A stretch of DNA of 64,000 bases, from assembly GCF_001625595.1 (NCBI RefSeq), contig NZ_AUXT01000199.1, positions 1 through 64,000 on the forward strand, read 5' to 3'. Both the position numbers and the translations under genes were made by a program. Origin of the DNA: Pseudoalteromonas luteoviolacea NCIMB 1942 (GTDB taxonomy: Bacteria > Pseudomonadota > Gammaproteobacteria > Enterobacterales > Alteromonadaceae). Below are positions 18,661-27,604 of this stretch, piece by piece (position 1 is the stretch's first letter; each line of letters starts with the position of its first letter). The notes below the pieces were generated by a model, which was not told the DNA's origin, ran no database searches, and saw nothing but the letters and a program-made list of their open reading frames with translations.

Positions 18661-19641
18661 TTATCTGAATTGGTTTAGGAATTTTAAATCGTTTTCGAAA
18701 AATGCTCGTAAGTCATTAACGCCATAACGCAACATAGTTAGACGCTCTACACCCATACCGAAGGCAAAACCAGTGTATTTTTCAGGATCAATTCCAACCG
18801 AACGCAATACATTTGGGTGAACCATACCGCAACCAAGTACTTCTAACCATTTACCGTTTTTACCTTTAACATCTACCTCAGCTGAAGGCTCAGTAAACGG
18901 GAAATATGACGGACGGAAACGGATCTCCATGTCTTCCTCAAAGAAATTACGAAGGAAGTCATGCAAAATACCCTTAAGCTCAGTAAAGCTCACATTCTCA
19001 TCAACCATTAGGCCTTCAACCTGATGGAACATTGGCGTATGTGTTTGGTCGTAGTCATTACGGTAAACACGGCCTGGAGAAATAATACGTAACGGCGGTT
19101 GCTCAGCTTCCATAGTACGGATCTGAACGCCACTTGTTTGCGTACGCAATACAAGTTTCGGATTGAAATAGAAAGTATCGTGATCAGCACGAGCTGGGTG
19201 GTGCTCAGGAATATTCAAAGCATCAAAGTTGTGGAAATCATCTTCAACTTCAGGTCCAGATTTCACTGCAAAACCTAATTCACCAAAGAATGTTTCGATT
19301 CGCTCGATTGTACGTGTTACTGGGTGTAGACCACCTGCAGGCGCTGCGCGGCCCGGCAAAGTAACATCGATAGTCTCGGCTGCTAATTTTTGCTCTAGTG
19401 CTGCATTGGCTAACGCTTCACGTTTTTCGTTAATCGCAGTTTGTACTTGGTTTTTCGCTTGGTTAATTACTTGACCCGCTTCTTTACGCTCTTCAGGCGC
19501 TAGTTTGCCTAAGGTTTTTAGTAATCCAGTAATTTCACCTTTTTTACCAAGGTAGTTAACTCTGACTTCCTCAAGTTGCGCAATCTCACTTGCACTTGAC
19601 ACCGCTTCAAGCGCTTGCGCTAAAATATTCTCTAAGTTCAT
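18661..19641 (-). CDS. pheS: phenylalanine--tRNA ligase alpha subunit
   Basis: A 326-aa catalytic subunit of PheRS. An N-terminal coiled-coil arm that contacts tRNA (about 1-85) is followed by the class II synthetase core, with motif 2 in FHQVEGLMVDENVSF and motif 3 in FGMGVERLTMLRYGVNDLR. Full length. First gene of pheS-pheT-ihfA. The thrS-infC-rpmI-rplT genes that precede pheS in many enterobacteria are not upstream here; hda is. Confidence 0.97.
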   Translation of the reverse strand: MNLENILAQALEAVSSASEIAQLEEVRVNYLGKKGEITGLLKTLGKLAPEERKEAGQVINQAKNQVQTAINEKREALANAALEQKLAAETIDVTLPGRAAPAGGLHPVTRTIERIETFFGELGFAVKSGPEVEDDFHNFDALNIPEHHPARADHDTFYFNPKLVLRTQTSGVQIRTMEAEQPPLRIISPGRVYRNDYDQTHTPMFHQVEGLMVDENVSFTELKGILHDFLRNFFEEDMEIRFRPSYFPFTEPSAEVDVKGKNGKWLEVLGCGMVHPNVLRSVGIDPEKYTGFAFGMGVERLTMLRYGVNDLRAFFENDLKFLNQFR

Positions 19642-19681
19642 TCTATACCTGATCTGGTTGAGGTAATTTGCCTTTTCTGAA

Positions 19682-19721
19682 TCAGTTATGATAACTGAAA
19701 GGTGGGGCTAGATTCTAGCCC
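19682..19721. promoter_or_regulatory. two adjacent inverted repeats between hda and pheS
   Basis: TCAGTTATGATAACTGA (19682-19698) and GGGCTAGATTCTAGCCC (19705-19721) are both almost perfect palindromes in the 84-bp gap between hda and pheS. The one nearest hda could act as a weak terminator. The other could be an operator or attenuator element of the pheS operon. No Phe-rich leader peptide fits in the gap. Confidence 0.4.
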
Positions 19722-19725
19722 AAAT

Positions 19726-20430
19726 TCACAGCTTTAGGGTGGCTTTTATAAAAGGAATGGTAAGTTTTCGCTGTGCAGCCATAGATGCATGGTCCAACTT
19801 ATCCAAAACATCCAATAGAGCACGCATATCTCTGCTCAATCGAGTAAGTAAAAATCGCGCACATTCATCACTTAATTCTAACCCGCGCATATTTGCTCGC
19901 TTGACTAACGCTTCCGCTTTGTCGTCATCACTCATTGAACGAATTTGAAAGGTTGTGCCCCACGCCAACCTCGACTCGAGATCTGGTAAAGCAATATTTA
20001 ACATACTCGGAAGTAAATCGGCGGTCATCACTAAGCATTTTCCCGCTTCATTAAAACGGTTAAAAAAGTTAAACAATGCTTTTTCCATTGCATCGTTGCC
20101 AGCGACCAAGTGCACATCATCAATACACACAACATCTAAACCGTCTAATCCTTCGAGCACATCAGGACCAAACTTGATCACTTCGCGCAGAGAAATCAAG
20201 ATGGTTGATAACCCCAGCTCTTGCGCATGAATACAAGTCGCATAAAGCAAATGCGATTTACCTGAGTCTGCGAGGCCGCATAAATAAGTAAACTGAAAGT
20301 CCTGCTGAATTTCACTCAGTGCTTTTTTTAAATGTGTTACTTCTAGTGACTTTTCACCTCCAAAGTAGGAGGTAAAAGTTTCATCATCAGGTAGAGTCAC
20401 CGGTAACGCCAACTGCATAGGATCTAACAT
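19726..20430 (-). CDS. hda: DnaA regulatory inactivator Hda
   Basis: A 234-aa AAA+ protein that, bound to the DNA-loaded sliding clamp, stimulates ATP hydrolysis by DnaA and so prevents re-initiation. The clamp-binding motif QLALPV is at residues 6-11. Walker A is GLADSGKSHLLYA, Walker B is VVCIDDVHLV, and sensor/arginine-finger regions follow (SRLAWGTTFQIR). Length is normal for the family. It follows the DUF2066 gene by 2 bp, the common gammaproteobacterial pairing. Confidence 0.93.
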   Translation of the reverse strand: MLDPMQLALPVTLPDDETFTSYFGGEKSLEVTHLKKALSEIQQDFQFTYLCGLADSGKSHLLYATCIHAQELGLSTILISLREVIKFGPDVLEGLDGLDVVCIDDVHLVAGNDAMEKALFNFFNRFNEAGKCLVMTADLLPSMLNIALPDLESRLAWGTTFQIRSMSDDDKAEALVKRANMRGLELSDECARFLLTRLSRDMRALLDVLDKLDHASMAAQRKLTIPFIKATLKL

Positions 20431-20432
20431 TA

Positions 20433-21488
20433 CTACTGCCCCACCCAGCTATACCTTAAATTAGAAGAGCTTGCGACTTGATGAAAAGCACGAGGATCGA
20501 CATAAACTTCAAACGATTGCTCCAATTTCAGAGACTTCTGTAAATCAGACACCGAAGACATATGCTCTACTTCAAACTGAACTTGTTCTTTATTACGATA
20601 CACCACGTCCACGCTGTTTACTGTACTAATGGTGAGCAACTGTCTTTTTGCTCGTTCCACTTTATCAAAGGTTCGTAATCCATCAACAGTGATCACTGTA
20701 CTATTTGTGGCATATGACTTGTTTGGGTCGATCACATACTCATTAGCAAGGGCTGATGACATGTCATTGACCATTGAAATTAGCAATTGCTGCTTATCAC
20801 CTACAAGCTGAACAGACTCGAACATATCCGCATCGGTATAACGCCAATCTAACTGCCAGCGGCTCGAATTTGGTTGTTTAAACAATCGACCAGTGATCAC
20901 CCGCTCCGCATTATATCTTGCTGAAGCCGCCTCTACTGGCTCTGAAAAATTGCCCCATACCTCAGCTATTCCGACTTGGGACCTATCGGTAAGGTCCATC
21001 AAAGGAACTACCACGGGTATGCCCCACTCTGCGGCGGTATCATAAATCAGTCGCTCTAATTGAGGGTAGCTCTCTTGCGTCACAAAGTCGCGTCGTAAGT
21101 TATCTTCAATGGCTAACCAAATCGCAATAAGCGGTCTGCGATTACCCCACAAGCCAAAGCCACTATCCCTAACAAGCTTTTCAACTTTTTCAGCCTCAAA
21201 GCGGACTTTAATTTTTAGCTCGCCCTCTATATGTTCTATGTACTCATATTTGAGCATATAGTCCGAAATACGTCGTTTGCTTTTTTTGATCAATGGATGG
21301 TCGCCATTACCCGCCTTCCCAGTCAGCTTTTTAATAACCTGATCTAATGCGTCCTGACTGGCCTTTGCTCTAGTTGCCCGGGTTTTGTCATCGACCACCA
21401 AAGTAGCTTCATAGAGGTCAGTTACCTCAATCGCATAAGCTGTGCTGCACATCCAAAATAAACAAAGTAGGAAAAGTTTCTGTGCCAT
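20433..21488 (-). CDS. DUF2066 domain-containing exported protein
   Basis: A protein of about 351 aa with a signal peptide (MAQKLFLLCLFWMCSTAYA), so periplasmic or envelope-located. It matches the DUF2066 family habitually encoded just upstream of hda in gammaproteobacteria. The function is not known. The ATG at 21488 is preferred because it puts the signal peptide at the N-terminus; a TTG 18 bases upstream is possible, and neither has a strong ribosome-binding site. The purM/purN genes often found upstream of this pair elsewhere are absent. Confidence 0.75.
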   Translation of the reverse strand: MAQKLFLLCLFWMCSTAYAIEVTDLYEATLVVDDKTRATRAKASQDALDQVIKKLTGKAGNGDHPLIKKSKRRISDYMLKYEYIEHIEGELKIKVRFEAEKVEKLVRDSGFGLWGNRRPLIAIWLAIEDNLRRDFVTQESYPQLERLIYDTAAEWGIPVVVPLMDLTDRSQVGIAEVWGNFSEPVEAASARYNAERVITGRLFKQPNSSRWQLDWRYTDADMFESVQLVGDKQQLLISMVNDMSSALANEYVIDPNKSYATNSTVITVDGLRTFDKVERAKRQLLTISTVNSVDVVYRNKEQVQFEVEHMSSVSDLQKSLKLEQSFEVYVDPRAFHQVASSSNLRYSWVGQ

Positions 21489-21562
21489 TACCAACCGTCT
21501 AAACAAATATAAAGTTTGATCCTAATGCAATCATACGCGCTGGTAAAGCAATGCCTAAACAT

Positions 21563-22750
21563 TTACTTAGCAAAATAAATTTGATTCTTTCCTTTCCCTT
21601 TTGCTTCATATAGTGCGAGATCGGCATCATGTAATACCACCTCGGCGCTGAAAGGCTGATTGATAACCGATGCCACACCTATGCTACAGCCACAACTAAC
21701 CCCGATACCTGTCTCTAGTTTTATAGGAGATGAAATCGATTTAAGGATACGATTGGCCAACAGCTCTAATGACCGTATGTCTATCTTTTCTGTGATCATC
21801 ACAACAAATTCATCACCTCCAAGGCGGCATATAAAGTCATAACTTCTTAATACTTGGCTCAATCGATTACTCACTGTTTGTAATACAAGATCACCACTTT
21901 GATGGCCATGGTTATCATTTACAGGCTTAAAATCATCCAGATCGAGATATAAGACGTATACCAAGACATCATTGCGCTGTGAACGCGCTGACAACCTTTC
22001 TAACTCCCTAAACAGAAACTTACGATTAGCCAGCCCAGTTAAGCTATCATGCAAAGAGTCATGCTCAAGCTTTTGCTGCAATGTCTCTCTTTTCTCGATC
22101 TCCTGCTCAAGATCTTTTAAGCTCTTCTCTAATTCCGAGGTACGTTCTGATACCTTTGCTTCCAGCTCAGATTGATAGTTCTGTAAGGCGCGGTTAGCTT
22201 CGAGCAAAGCCTGTTGATTATTGAAAGCATCTAACGCAGAAGAGATTACATGGCTGATGGTATAAAGGACATCTACAATCATGCCTGAATATTCATCTTC
22301 TTTGCGATAAGACTGAATGATAAAAGCGCCCAAATGCTGATTGCGATTAACCAAAGGAAAGCAAAGCCACTGCATTGGAATAGAACCTAATATATTTACC
22401 TCATTGTTTTTCATGAGGGCTTCAATATCGGTTTGGTTAAAGTTACAAACTTGATTTGCTTTTAACGCATATGCTGTAAGTGAGTGAGAAATATCATCCA
22501 GTGACAGATTTTCCAAATCTTCAGCCTGTATATCATCTTTGACATCGTGAAAATAGGGAAAAGAGAGGTTGCCATTTTGTTTGTACAGCACAACAAAAAA
22601 ATTGTCCGCGTACGTGACTTTTTGCAAGATACAGTGAATGTCTAACAAAAAACGTTGAATTGAGTCTGACGTATTTAAGCATGCTACGATGTCTGTCATG
22701 CTATCTATCACATAGCCGCTATCTACTGCCTCTACAGCTATTTCTTTCAT
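21563..22750 (-). CDS. GAF-GGDEF diguanylate cyclase
   Basis: A 395-aa cytoplasmic protein predicted to make c-di-GMP. A GAF-like sensor domain (about 15-175) is followed by a coiled coil (about 180-225, EAKVSERTSELEKSLKDLEQ) and a GGDEF domain (about 230-393). The active site reads RLGGDEF, and an inhibitory-site RxxD (RSYD) lies five residues before it, so product feedback is likely. No membrane segment or signal peptide is seen. It is a monocistronic unit, opposite in expected effect to the EAL protein at 14232. The GAF ligand is unknown. Confidence 0.9.
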   Translation of the reverse strand: MKEIAVEAVDSGYVIDSMTDIVACLNTSDSIQRFLLDIHCILQKVTYADNFFVVLYKQNGNLSFPYFHDVKDDIQAEDLENLSLDDISHSLTAYALKANQVCNFNQTDIEALMKNNEVNILGSIPMQWLCFPLVNRNQHLGAFIIQSYRKEDEYSGMIVDVLYTISHVISSALDAFNNQQALLEANRALQNYQSELEAKVSERTSELEKSLKDLEQEIEKRETLQQKLEHDSLHDSLTGLANRKFLFRELERLSARSQRNDVLVYVLYLDLDDFKPVNDNHGHQSGDLVLQTVSNRLSQVLRSYDFICRLGGDEFVVMITEKIDIRSLELLANRILKSISSPIKLETGIGVSCGCSIGVASVINQPFSAEVVLHDADLALYEAKGKGKNQIYFAK

Positions 22751-22896
22751 TTCGTATCCCTCATAAGTCTGAATCTTTTATTTTCATAAGCCAAACAGCT
22801 CAAAGTTTAGCCACAATTTTAATCTTTTGCAGTATTTGAAAAATGACATAATTGTGTAAACATATTATTTTACACTTAATTTACAAAAATAATAAT

Positions 22897-24420
22897 ATGC
22901 GCACATTTATGGATCGGCAAACCTTCATCATCTTTCATATTTTGGCCATCATTGTCGTTGTCGGCAGTATGATAACAGGCTTGAGGATTGCTCTGATCAG
23001 TCAAGACTGGCTGTCCCCAATATCAACTCTGTTGCCACAAGGCCAAATGCATATTTGGCACTTAGGGTTCGGCATTGCTCTATCGCTAATTATAGCCTCC
23101 TATTTACTGCATTCGTTTACAAGTCCTTTTCGAAGTATCCAGTCTAAATACCATAAAATTATTAATTACTTAGGCTATTTTTCGCTGCCTCTTGTAAGTG
23201 TGTCTGGTTGGCTTATATGGGCAGGTCTGTATTCTGATGTATCTCGCACTATTCACCAGATTGCAATGTGGGCGATGTGTATTTACCTCGTCTTTCATGC
23301 GTGGATTTATATCGTTCAGAATGGCCGCCGAGTGTTTTCAATTCTGCTCCCCAAAAGAGCTGCTTTACGCCATCTAAGTTTTATATTTGGACTATGCGCA
23401 ATCTCACTATCCAGTCTGTTTTTAGTAAAAAACACTACGCACCAGCTCAATGTATTAACAATCGATGACGCAACATTCATTGAGATTGATGGTAAAGCGG
23501 ATGAACTCGCTTGGAAAAAAGCAAGCCCAATTTCAATTATGACCATAGGGGGTGCAAACTTTAATCAAGGCGCAACCAAAGTTACCGTCAAAGCGCTGGC
23601 AAATAAATACGAAAGCTACTTTTTGATTTCATGGCAAGACGAGACCAAAAGCACTAACCATTTACCACTATTTAAAACCGCCCAAGGATGGAAAGTGCAA
23701 GAAAATGGGTTTTATAACTTTGACGAACGCACCTTCTATGAAGACAAATTTGCAGTCATGCTGTCAGATGGATGTGAAATTGCCGGCGACAAGACACTTC
23801 ATTTAGGCGATAAGCCAATTAACGACAAACCAAAAAACTGGCATGGCAAAGGCTATCACGCCAGCCTTGACGGAAAAACGCGAGATTTATGGCACTGGAA
23901 GGCAGTTCGCACCAATGATATGTATCTCGCTGACGACAACTTTATAGGACCGCCAGCGCCCCATTTAAGTGGAAAACGCAGATATACGGCGGGCTATCAA
24001 GCAGATGGTAAAGAAAGTGGTGCTTATGTAATGAACTGGCAATGGTACACACCAAATAGTGTAATTCCAAAGCGATTGCCCAGCAATTTAGATGTTGACC
24101 AGCAGCATCGCAACGGCGTGCTTCCTTGGTTTGGCTCATCTCCCTACCGAGAGTCTGATGATCTGTATCCACCTGGTACTTTCTTGTCCTCCGTTTTGTA
24201 TCGTTCTAACCGATTTGAAGGAGACAGAGCTGACGTCAGAGCCAGAGGTGAGTGGAAAAATGGCCAGTGGACGCTAGAGCTAGTACGCAAACATAACACG
24301 CAGTCTAAATACGATGTTGCTCTACAAACAGGGACCTGTATGTGGGTATCGGCTTTTGATCACTCTCAAATTGCCCACACACGCCACATGCAAGCTATCA
24401 AGTTGAGGTATGCTCTGTGA
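22897..24420 (+). CDS. cytochrome b-like membrane domain fused to an ethylbenzene-dehydrogenase-type haem domain
   Basis: The first ~190 residues are membrane-spanning with histidines spaced as in cytochrome b561/b-type subunits (MHIWHLGFGIAL, YLLHSF, TIHQIAMWAMCIYLVFHAW). A fifth hydrophobic segment leads into a soluble domain (about 215-507) resembling the haem-binding gamma subunit of ethylbenzene dehydrogenase/DMSO-reductase relatives (DDATFIEIDGKADELAW, FLISWQDETKS, EDKFAVMLSD). I infer a haem-based electron-transfer protein facing the periplasm. No catalytic molybdopterin subunit is nearby. The ATG at 22897 is chosen over the TTG at 22852; neither has a clear ribosome-binding site. Its stop overlaps the next gene (GTGA). 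Confidence 0.65.
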   Translation: MRTFMDRQTFIIFHILAIIVVVGSMITGLRIALISQDWLSPISTLLPQGQMHIWHLGFGIALSLIIASYLLHSFTSPFRSIQSKYHKIINYLGYFSLPLVSVSGWLIWAGLYSDVSRTIHQIAMWAMCIYLVFHAWIYIVQNGRRVFSILLPKRAALRHLSFIFGLCAISLSSLFLVKNTTHQLNVLTIDDATFIEIDGKADELAWKKASPISIMTIGGANFNQGATKVTVKALANKYESYFLISWQDETKSTNHLPLFKTAQGWKVQENGFYNFDERTFYEDKFAVMLSDGCEIAGDKTLHLGDKPINDKPKNWHGKGYHASLDGKTRDLWHWKAVRTNDMYLADDNFIGPPAPHLSGKRRYTAGYQADGKESGAYVMNWQWYTPNSVIPKRLPSNLDVDQQHRNGVLPWFGSSPYRESDDLYPPGTFLSSVLYRSNRFEGDRADVRARGEWKNGQWTLELVRKHNTQSKYDVALQTGTCMWVSAFDHSQIAHTRHMQAIKLRYAL

Positions 24421-25094
24421 TTAATCGCATTATTTGGTCCGTTATAATTCTAAGTGCACTCATCGCGGTTTGCTTGTTTCCACAAAAAAAGCCAAAACTG
24501 ACTCAGCATCAACGATTTACCAAGATTACAAGTACAGGAAAGACACTCTTACCTTGGCAAGGACCCTGGGCCTGCGTATTAGATAGCCAAAATGGCCTCT
24601 TGTGGGAAGTAAAAACCGATAGTGAAAATGTTCATGATGGTTACTGGACCTATTCTTGGTTTGATGGCCAAAAAGGTAAAAGTAATTTTGGTGACTGTTA
24701 TTTTGAACCTGAGCGCTGCGACACAGCTGACCTTATTCGCCACACCAATCAACAAAGCCTTTGCGGACAGAATAATTGGCGTTTACCTACTGCACCTGAG
24801 CTTATCAGCTTAGTACAAGGGCCAAGCTCTCCATCGCAGCCTCATATCGCTACCGATTACTTTGTTCATATCAAGCGCGGAGACTATTGGAGTTCGGAGC
24901 ATGGCATCCCACTCCCAGCGCAGTATCGTGCAAAAGGCCTAGGGGCCACAGCCATTAATTTTCATTTTGGTAAAAGCTACACATTGCCCTACCGAAATGC
25001 CGCATTTGTCATGTTGGTGGCAGATATACCAACGGCAAATACTCATCCGCAGCTAAGCCGTCGCGCAACAATTAAACAACATAAACAGGAATAA
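24417..25094 (+). CDS. DUF1566 (Lcl C-terminal-like) exported protein
   Basis: A 225-aa protein starting GTG inside the stop codon of the preceding gene (GTGA overlap), so the two are translationally coupled. An N-terminal hydrophobic segment (IIWSVIILSALIAVCLF) is a signal anchor. The rest matches DUF1566/Lcl C-terminal domains: LDSQNGLLWEVKT, CGQNNWRLPTAPELISLV, YWSSE. Such domains are related to C-type-lectin/FGE-like folds and are usually extracytoplasmic, but their role is unknown. It is followed 5 bp later by a secreted metallophosphoesterase, so the three products may act together at the envelope. Confidence 0.7.
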   Translation: MINRIIWSVIILSALIAVCLFPQKKPKLTQHQRFTKITSTGKTLLPWQGPWACVLDSQNGLLWEVKTDSENVHDGYWTYSWFDGQKGKSNFGDCYFEPERCDTADLIRHTNQQSLCGQNNWRLPTAPELISLVQGPSSPSQPHIATDYFVHIKRGDYWSSEHGIPLPAQYRAKGLGATAINFHFGKSYTLPYRNAAFVMLVADIPTANTHPQLSRRATIKQHKQE

Positions 25095-25099
25095 CAATT

Positions 25100-27049
25100 A
25101 TGAAAGCGCTCCACATTGGTATCGCTAGTACGTTACTTATGGCAAACGCCAGTTATGCCGCAAGCGACTACCACCGCATAATCTGGGACGGAAACCCAAG
25201 CAGTCAAGCCACCATCGGCTTTACTCCATCTGGTGGCTCAAACCACGTTATTAAATATGGTACTAGCACCAATGAATCCAGCTGGACTAGTAAGTCCGTT
25301 ACCGCAAGCCATACTTTTGCAGGCAGCTTAAACAGTCAGTTTGTAAAGCTAACAGGTTTACCCGCCGACTCAGCCATTTATTATCGCGTATGTGATAGCA
25401 CTGGCTGTGGCCAGCACCTTTGGTTTAAAACTGCACCTGCAACTACCAATACTGGTTTTGTTGCCATTGCAGGCGGTGATACCAGAACCGGTTGGACAAC
25501 ACGTCGTTCGGGTAACCAAATGGTCGCCAAAATTAGACCACTATTTATCATGCACGGTGGTGACTATACTAATGCCAACTCAGCCTCAGAAATGAAAGAA
25601 TATCTGAAAGATTGGCAATTGACGTTTTCTTCAGATGTGATCGGTGGTCAAAGCTATAAACGCGTTTACCCCTTCATTGCTACCCATGGTAACCATGAAG
25701 ATGACAACTACAAAACTCTATGCCAAGTGTTTGGCGTCGACTACAACAATGACGGGCAATGTACCAGTGCAGATACCTATGGTGCCTTCAATGTTGCCAA
25801 CCTTTTACGTGTTTACACTTTAAACAGCCAATACAAAAATAGCGGTTGGTCAAGCTATGCAACAGCAATGAATAACTGGCTTAAACAAGATTTACAGAGC
25901 CAAGGTAACAGTGCAAAGTGGCGCGTTGCTCAGTATCATAAACCTATGTACCCGCACTACTCTGGTAAATCGGATAACACTATTTTACACACTTGGTGGG
26001 CAAACGACTTCTACAACAATGCCATGAATCTCGTGGTTGAATCTGATACGCATATCAATAAAATTACAGAAGCACTGAAGCCTTCAGGTAATAACTTCGT
26101 GAAGACGACTTCCGGTGGTACGGTATATGTGGGTGAAGGAAGTTGGGGGGCGCCTGCACGCTCAGCAAATGACCCTAAGTCTTGGACCATTGATCTGGCG
26201 AGTATTCAACAGTTTAAGGTTCTTTCAGTTACCCCAAATAAACTGGAAGTTAGAACTGCACAATTTACTTCGGGTGCGAATACCCTTACACGTGAACAAC
26301 GTGCGGCGGATCCTCTTGCACTGCCGGGTAACGTGAGTTGGTGGTATGCCAGCGGTTTGGGCGAAGTACTGCCTCTCGTTCGTAATACAAGCGGTCTTTC
26401 AGTGATAGAAACACCGATTGGTCCAGAGCCGAATGTACTTGAGAATAACGTACCAGTCACAGGTATTAGCGATGCTAAAGGCGCAAAATCCGTTTACACT
26501 ATGGAAGTACCTGATAATACGACCAGCCTTACATTCTCCACCAGCGGCGGCACTGGTGATGTCGATATGTACGTAAAATTTGGCGCAGAACCAAGCACGT
26601 CAAACTACGACTGCCGCCCTTATAAAGATGGCAACAATGAGTCTTGTAACATCTCACCAATTCAAACGGGCACTTATTACGTCATGCTAAACGGCTATGC
26701 TGCGTATAGTGGCGTATCTTTGGTTGGCTCGTACAGTGCGACAACGAACCCTGGCAACAGACAGGAATGGACAGGACTTAGTGCGAGTAAATCCAATTGG
26801 AACTTCAAAACATTCGATGTCCCAGCGGGCACCAACCAATTAACCGTTATTATCAGTGGTGGAACTGGCGACGCTGACTTGTATGTTCGTTTAGGTAGCC
26901 AGCCAACAACATCAAGTTATGAATGTCGTCCTTATGAAAATGGTAACTCAGAAACCTGTACAATCACTAACCCAAATGCAGGCACGTGGCACTTAGGTGT
27001 GAGAGCGTATGCAACATACAATGATGTAAAGTTGGTCGCTGAATACTAA
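25100..27049 (+). CDS. secreted metallophosphoesterase with two PPC domains
   Basis: A 649-aa exported protein (signal peptide cleaved after NASYA). Domain order: a fibronectin-like N-domain of purple acid phosphatase type (about 22-110), a calcineurin-like metallophosphoesterase core (about 118-380) and two pre-peptidase C-terminal (PPC) domains (about 460-545 and 560-649). Core motifs are GGDTRTG, HGGDYTN, THGNHEDD, YHKPMYPH and ESDTHINK. The last replaces the usual GHxH, and Arg stands at the first-motif His position, so metal binding may differ from classic members. PPC domains commonly accompany secreted enzymes of marine bacteria. Third gene of the operon; substrate unknown. Confidence 0.8.
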   Translation: MKALHIGIASTLLMANASYAASDYHRIIWDGNPSSQATIGFTPSGGSNHVIKYGTSTNESSWTSKSVTASHTFAGSLNSQFVKLTGLPADSAIYYRVCDSTGCGQHLWFKTAPATTNTGFVAIAGGDTRTGWTTRRSGNQMVAKIRPLFIMHGGDYTNANSASEMKEYLKDWQLTFSSDVIGGQSYKRVYPFIATHGNHEDDNYKTLCQVFGVDYNNDGQCTSADTYGAFNVANLLRVYTLNSQYKNSGWSSYATAMNNWLKQDLQSQGNSAKWRVAQYHKPMYPHYSGKSDNTILHTWWANDFYNNAMNLVVESDTHINKITEALKPSGNNFVKTTSGGTVYVGEGSWGAPARSANDPKSWTIDLASIQQFKVLSVTPNKLEVRTAQFTSGANTLTREQRAADPLALPGNVSWWYASGLGEVLPLVRNTSGLSVIETPIGPEPNVLENNVPVTGISDAKGAKSVYTMEVPDNTTSLTFSTSGGTGDVDMYVKFGAEPSTSNYDCRPYKDGNNESCNISPIQTGTYYVMLNGYAAYSGVSLVGSYSATTNPGNRQEWTGLSASKSNWNFKTFDVPAGTNQLTVIISGGTGDADLYVRLGSQPTTSSYECRPYENGNSETCTITNPNAGTWHLGVRAYATYNDVKLVAEY

Positions 27050-27057
27050 TTCGCGAC

Positions 27058-27116
27058 TTGCCCCTTGTGAAGTAATAGTTAGCCCATATCTATTAGGGCA
27101 CTATCACGAGGGGCAA
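27058..27116 (+). promoter_or_regulatory. long hairpin enclosing the gloA ribosome-binding site
   Basis: TTGCCCCTTGTGA (27058-27070) pairs over 13 positions, one a G-U, with TCACGAGGGGCAA (27104-27116). The intervening bases contain further complementarity (AGCCC with AGGGC). The GAGGGG that serves as the gloA ribosome-binding site (27109-27113 region, about 7 bases before ATG) is inside the stem. It may also terminate transcription from the preceding operon, although no U-tract follows. Confidence 0.55.
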
Positions 27117-27119
27117 AAT

Positions 27120-27560
27120 ATGAATTTTCTACATACTATGGTGCGTGTAAAAGACTTAGACGCATCATTAAAATTTTATTGTGAGCTGCTGGGTCTTGTC
27201 GAAGTAAAGCGTAAAGAAAGTGAAAAAGGCCGTTTTACTTTAGTATTTTTAGCAGCACCGGGGCAGCTTGAACAAGCCCAAGAAACCTTCTCTCCTACTA
27301 TTGAATTGACTTACAACTGGGACCCAGAAGAGTACACCGGCGGCAGAAACTTTGGCCATTTAGCTTTCGCTGTAGATGACATTTATGCACTATGCGAAAA
27401 GCTACAACAAACGGGTGTCATCATTAATAGGCCACCTCGATGCGGTCACATGGCTTTTGTAAAATCACCGGACGGTATTTCAATCGAGTTATTGCAAAAA
27501 GATGAGCCAAAACAACCCCAAGAACCATGGGTTTCCATGCCCAATACGGGCAGCTGGTGA
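27120..27560 (+). CDS. gloA: lactoylglutathione lyase (glyoxalase I)
   Basis: A 146-aa metalloenzyme that converts the methylglyoxal-glutathione hemithioacetal to S-lactoylglutathione. It has the paired beta-alpha-beta-beta-beta vicinal oxygen chelate modules: MVRVKDLDASLKFYCELLG with the first metal His, IELTYNW with Glu, NFGHLAFAVDD with His and SIELLQK with Glu. The length is normal. Cytoplasmic. The start is fixed by GAGGGG just upstream, which lies within a hairpin and so may be regulated at translation. Confidence 0.92.
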   Translation: MNFLHTMVRVKDLDASLKFYCELLGLVEVKRKESEKGRFTLVFLAAPGQLEQAQETFSPTIELTYNWDPEEYTGGRNFGHLAFAVDDIYALCEKLQQTGVIINRPPRCGHMAFVKSPDGISIELLQKDEPKQPQEPWVSMPNTGSW

Positions 27561-27578
27561 TCTAACTCGCGAATGTGT

Positions 27579-27604
27579 AAGAGTGCAACGCCGCTGCGCT
27601 CTTT
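27579..27604. terminator. shared terminator between converging gloA and solute-binding protein genes
   Basis: AAGAGTGC / GCGCTCTT forms a hairpin with one imperfect pair and T-runs on the plus strand. It lies between the gloA stop and the stop of the convergent gene. Confidence 0.45.
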
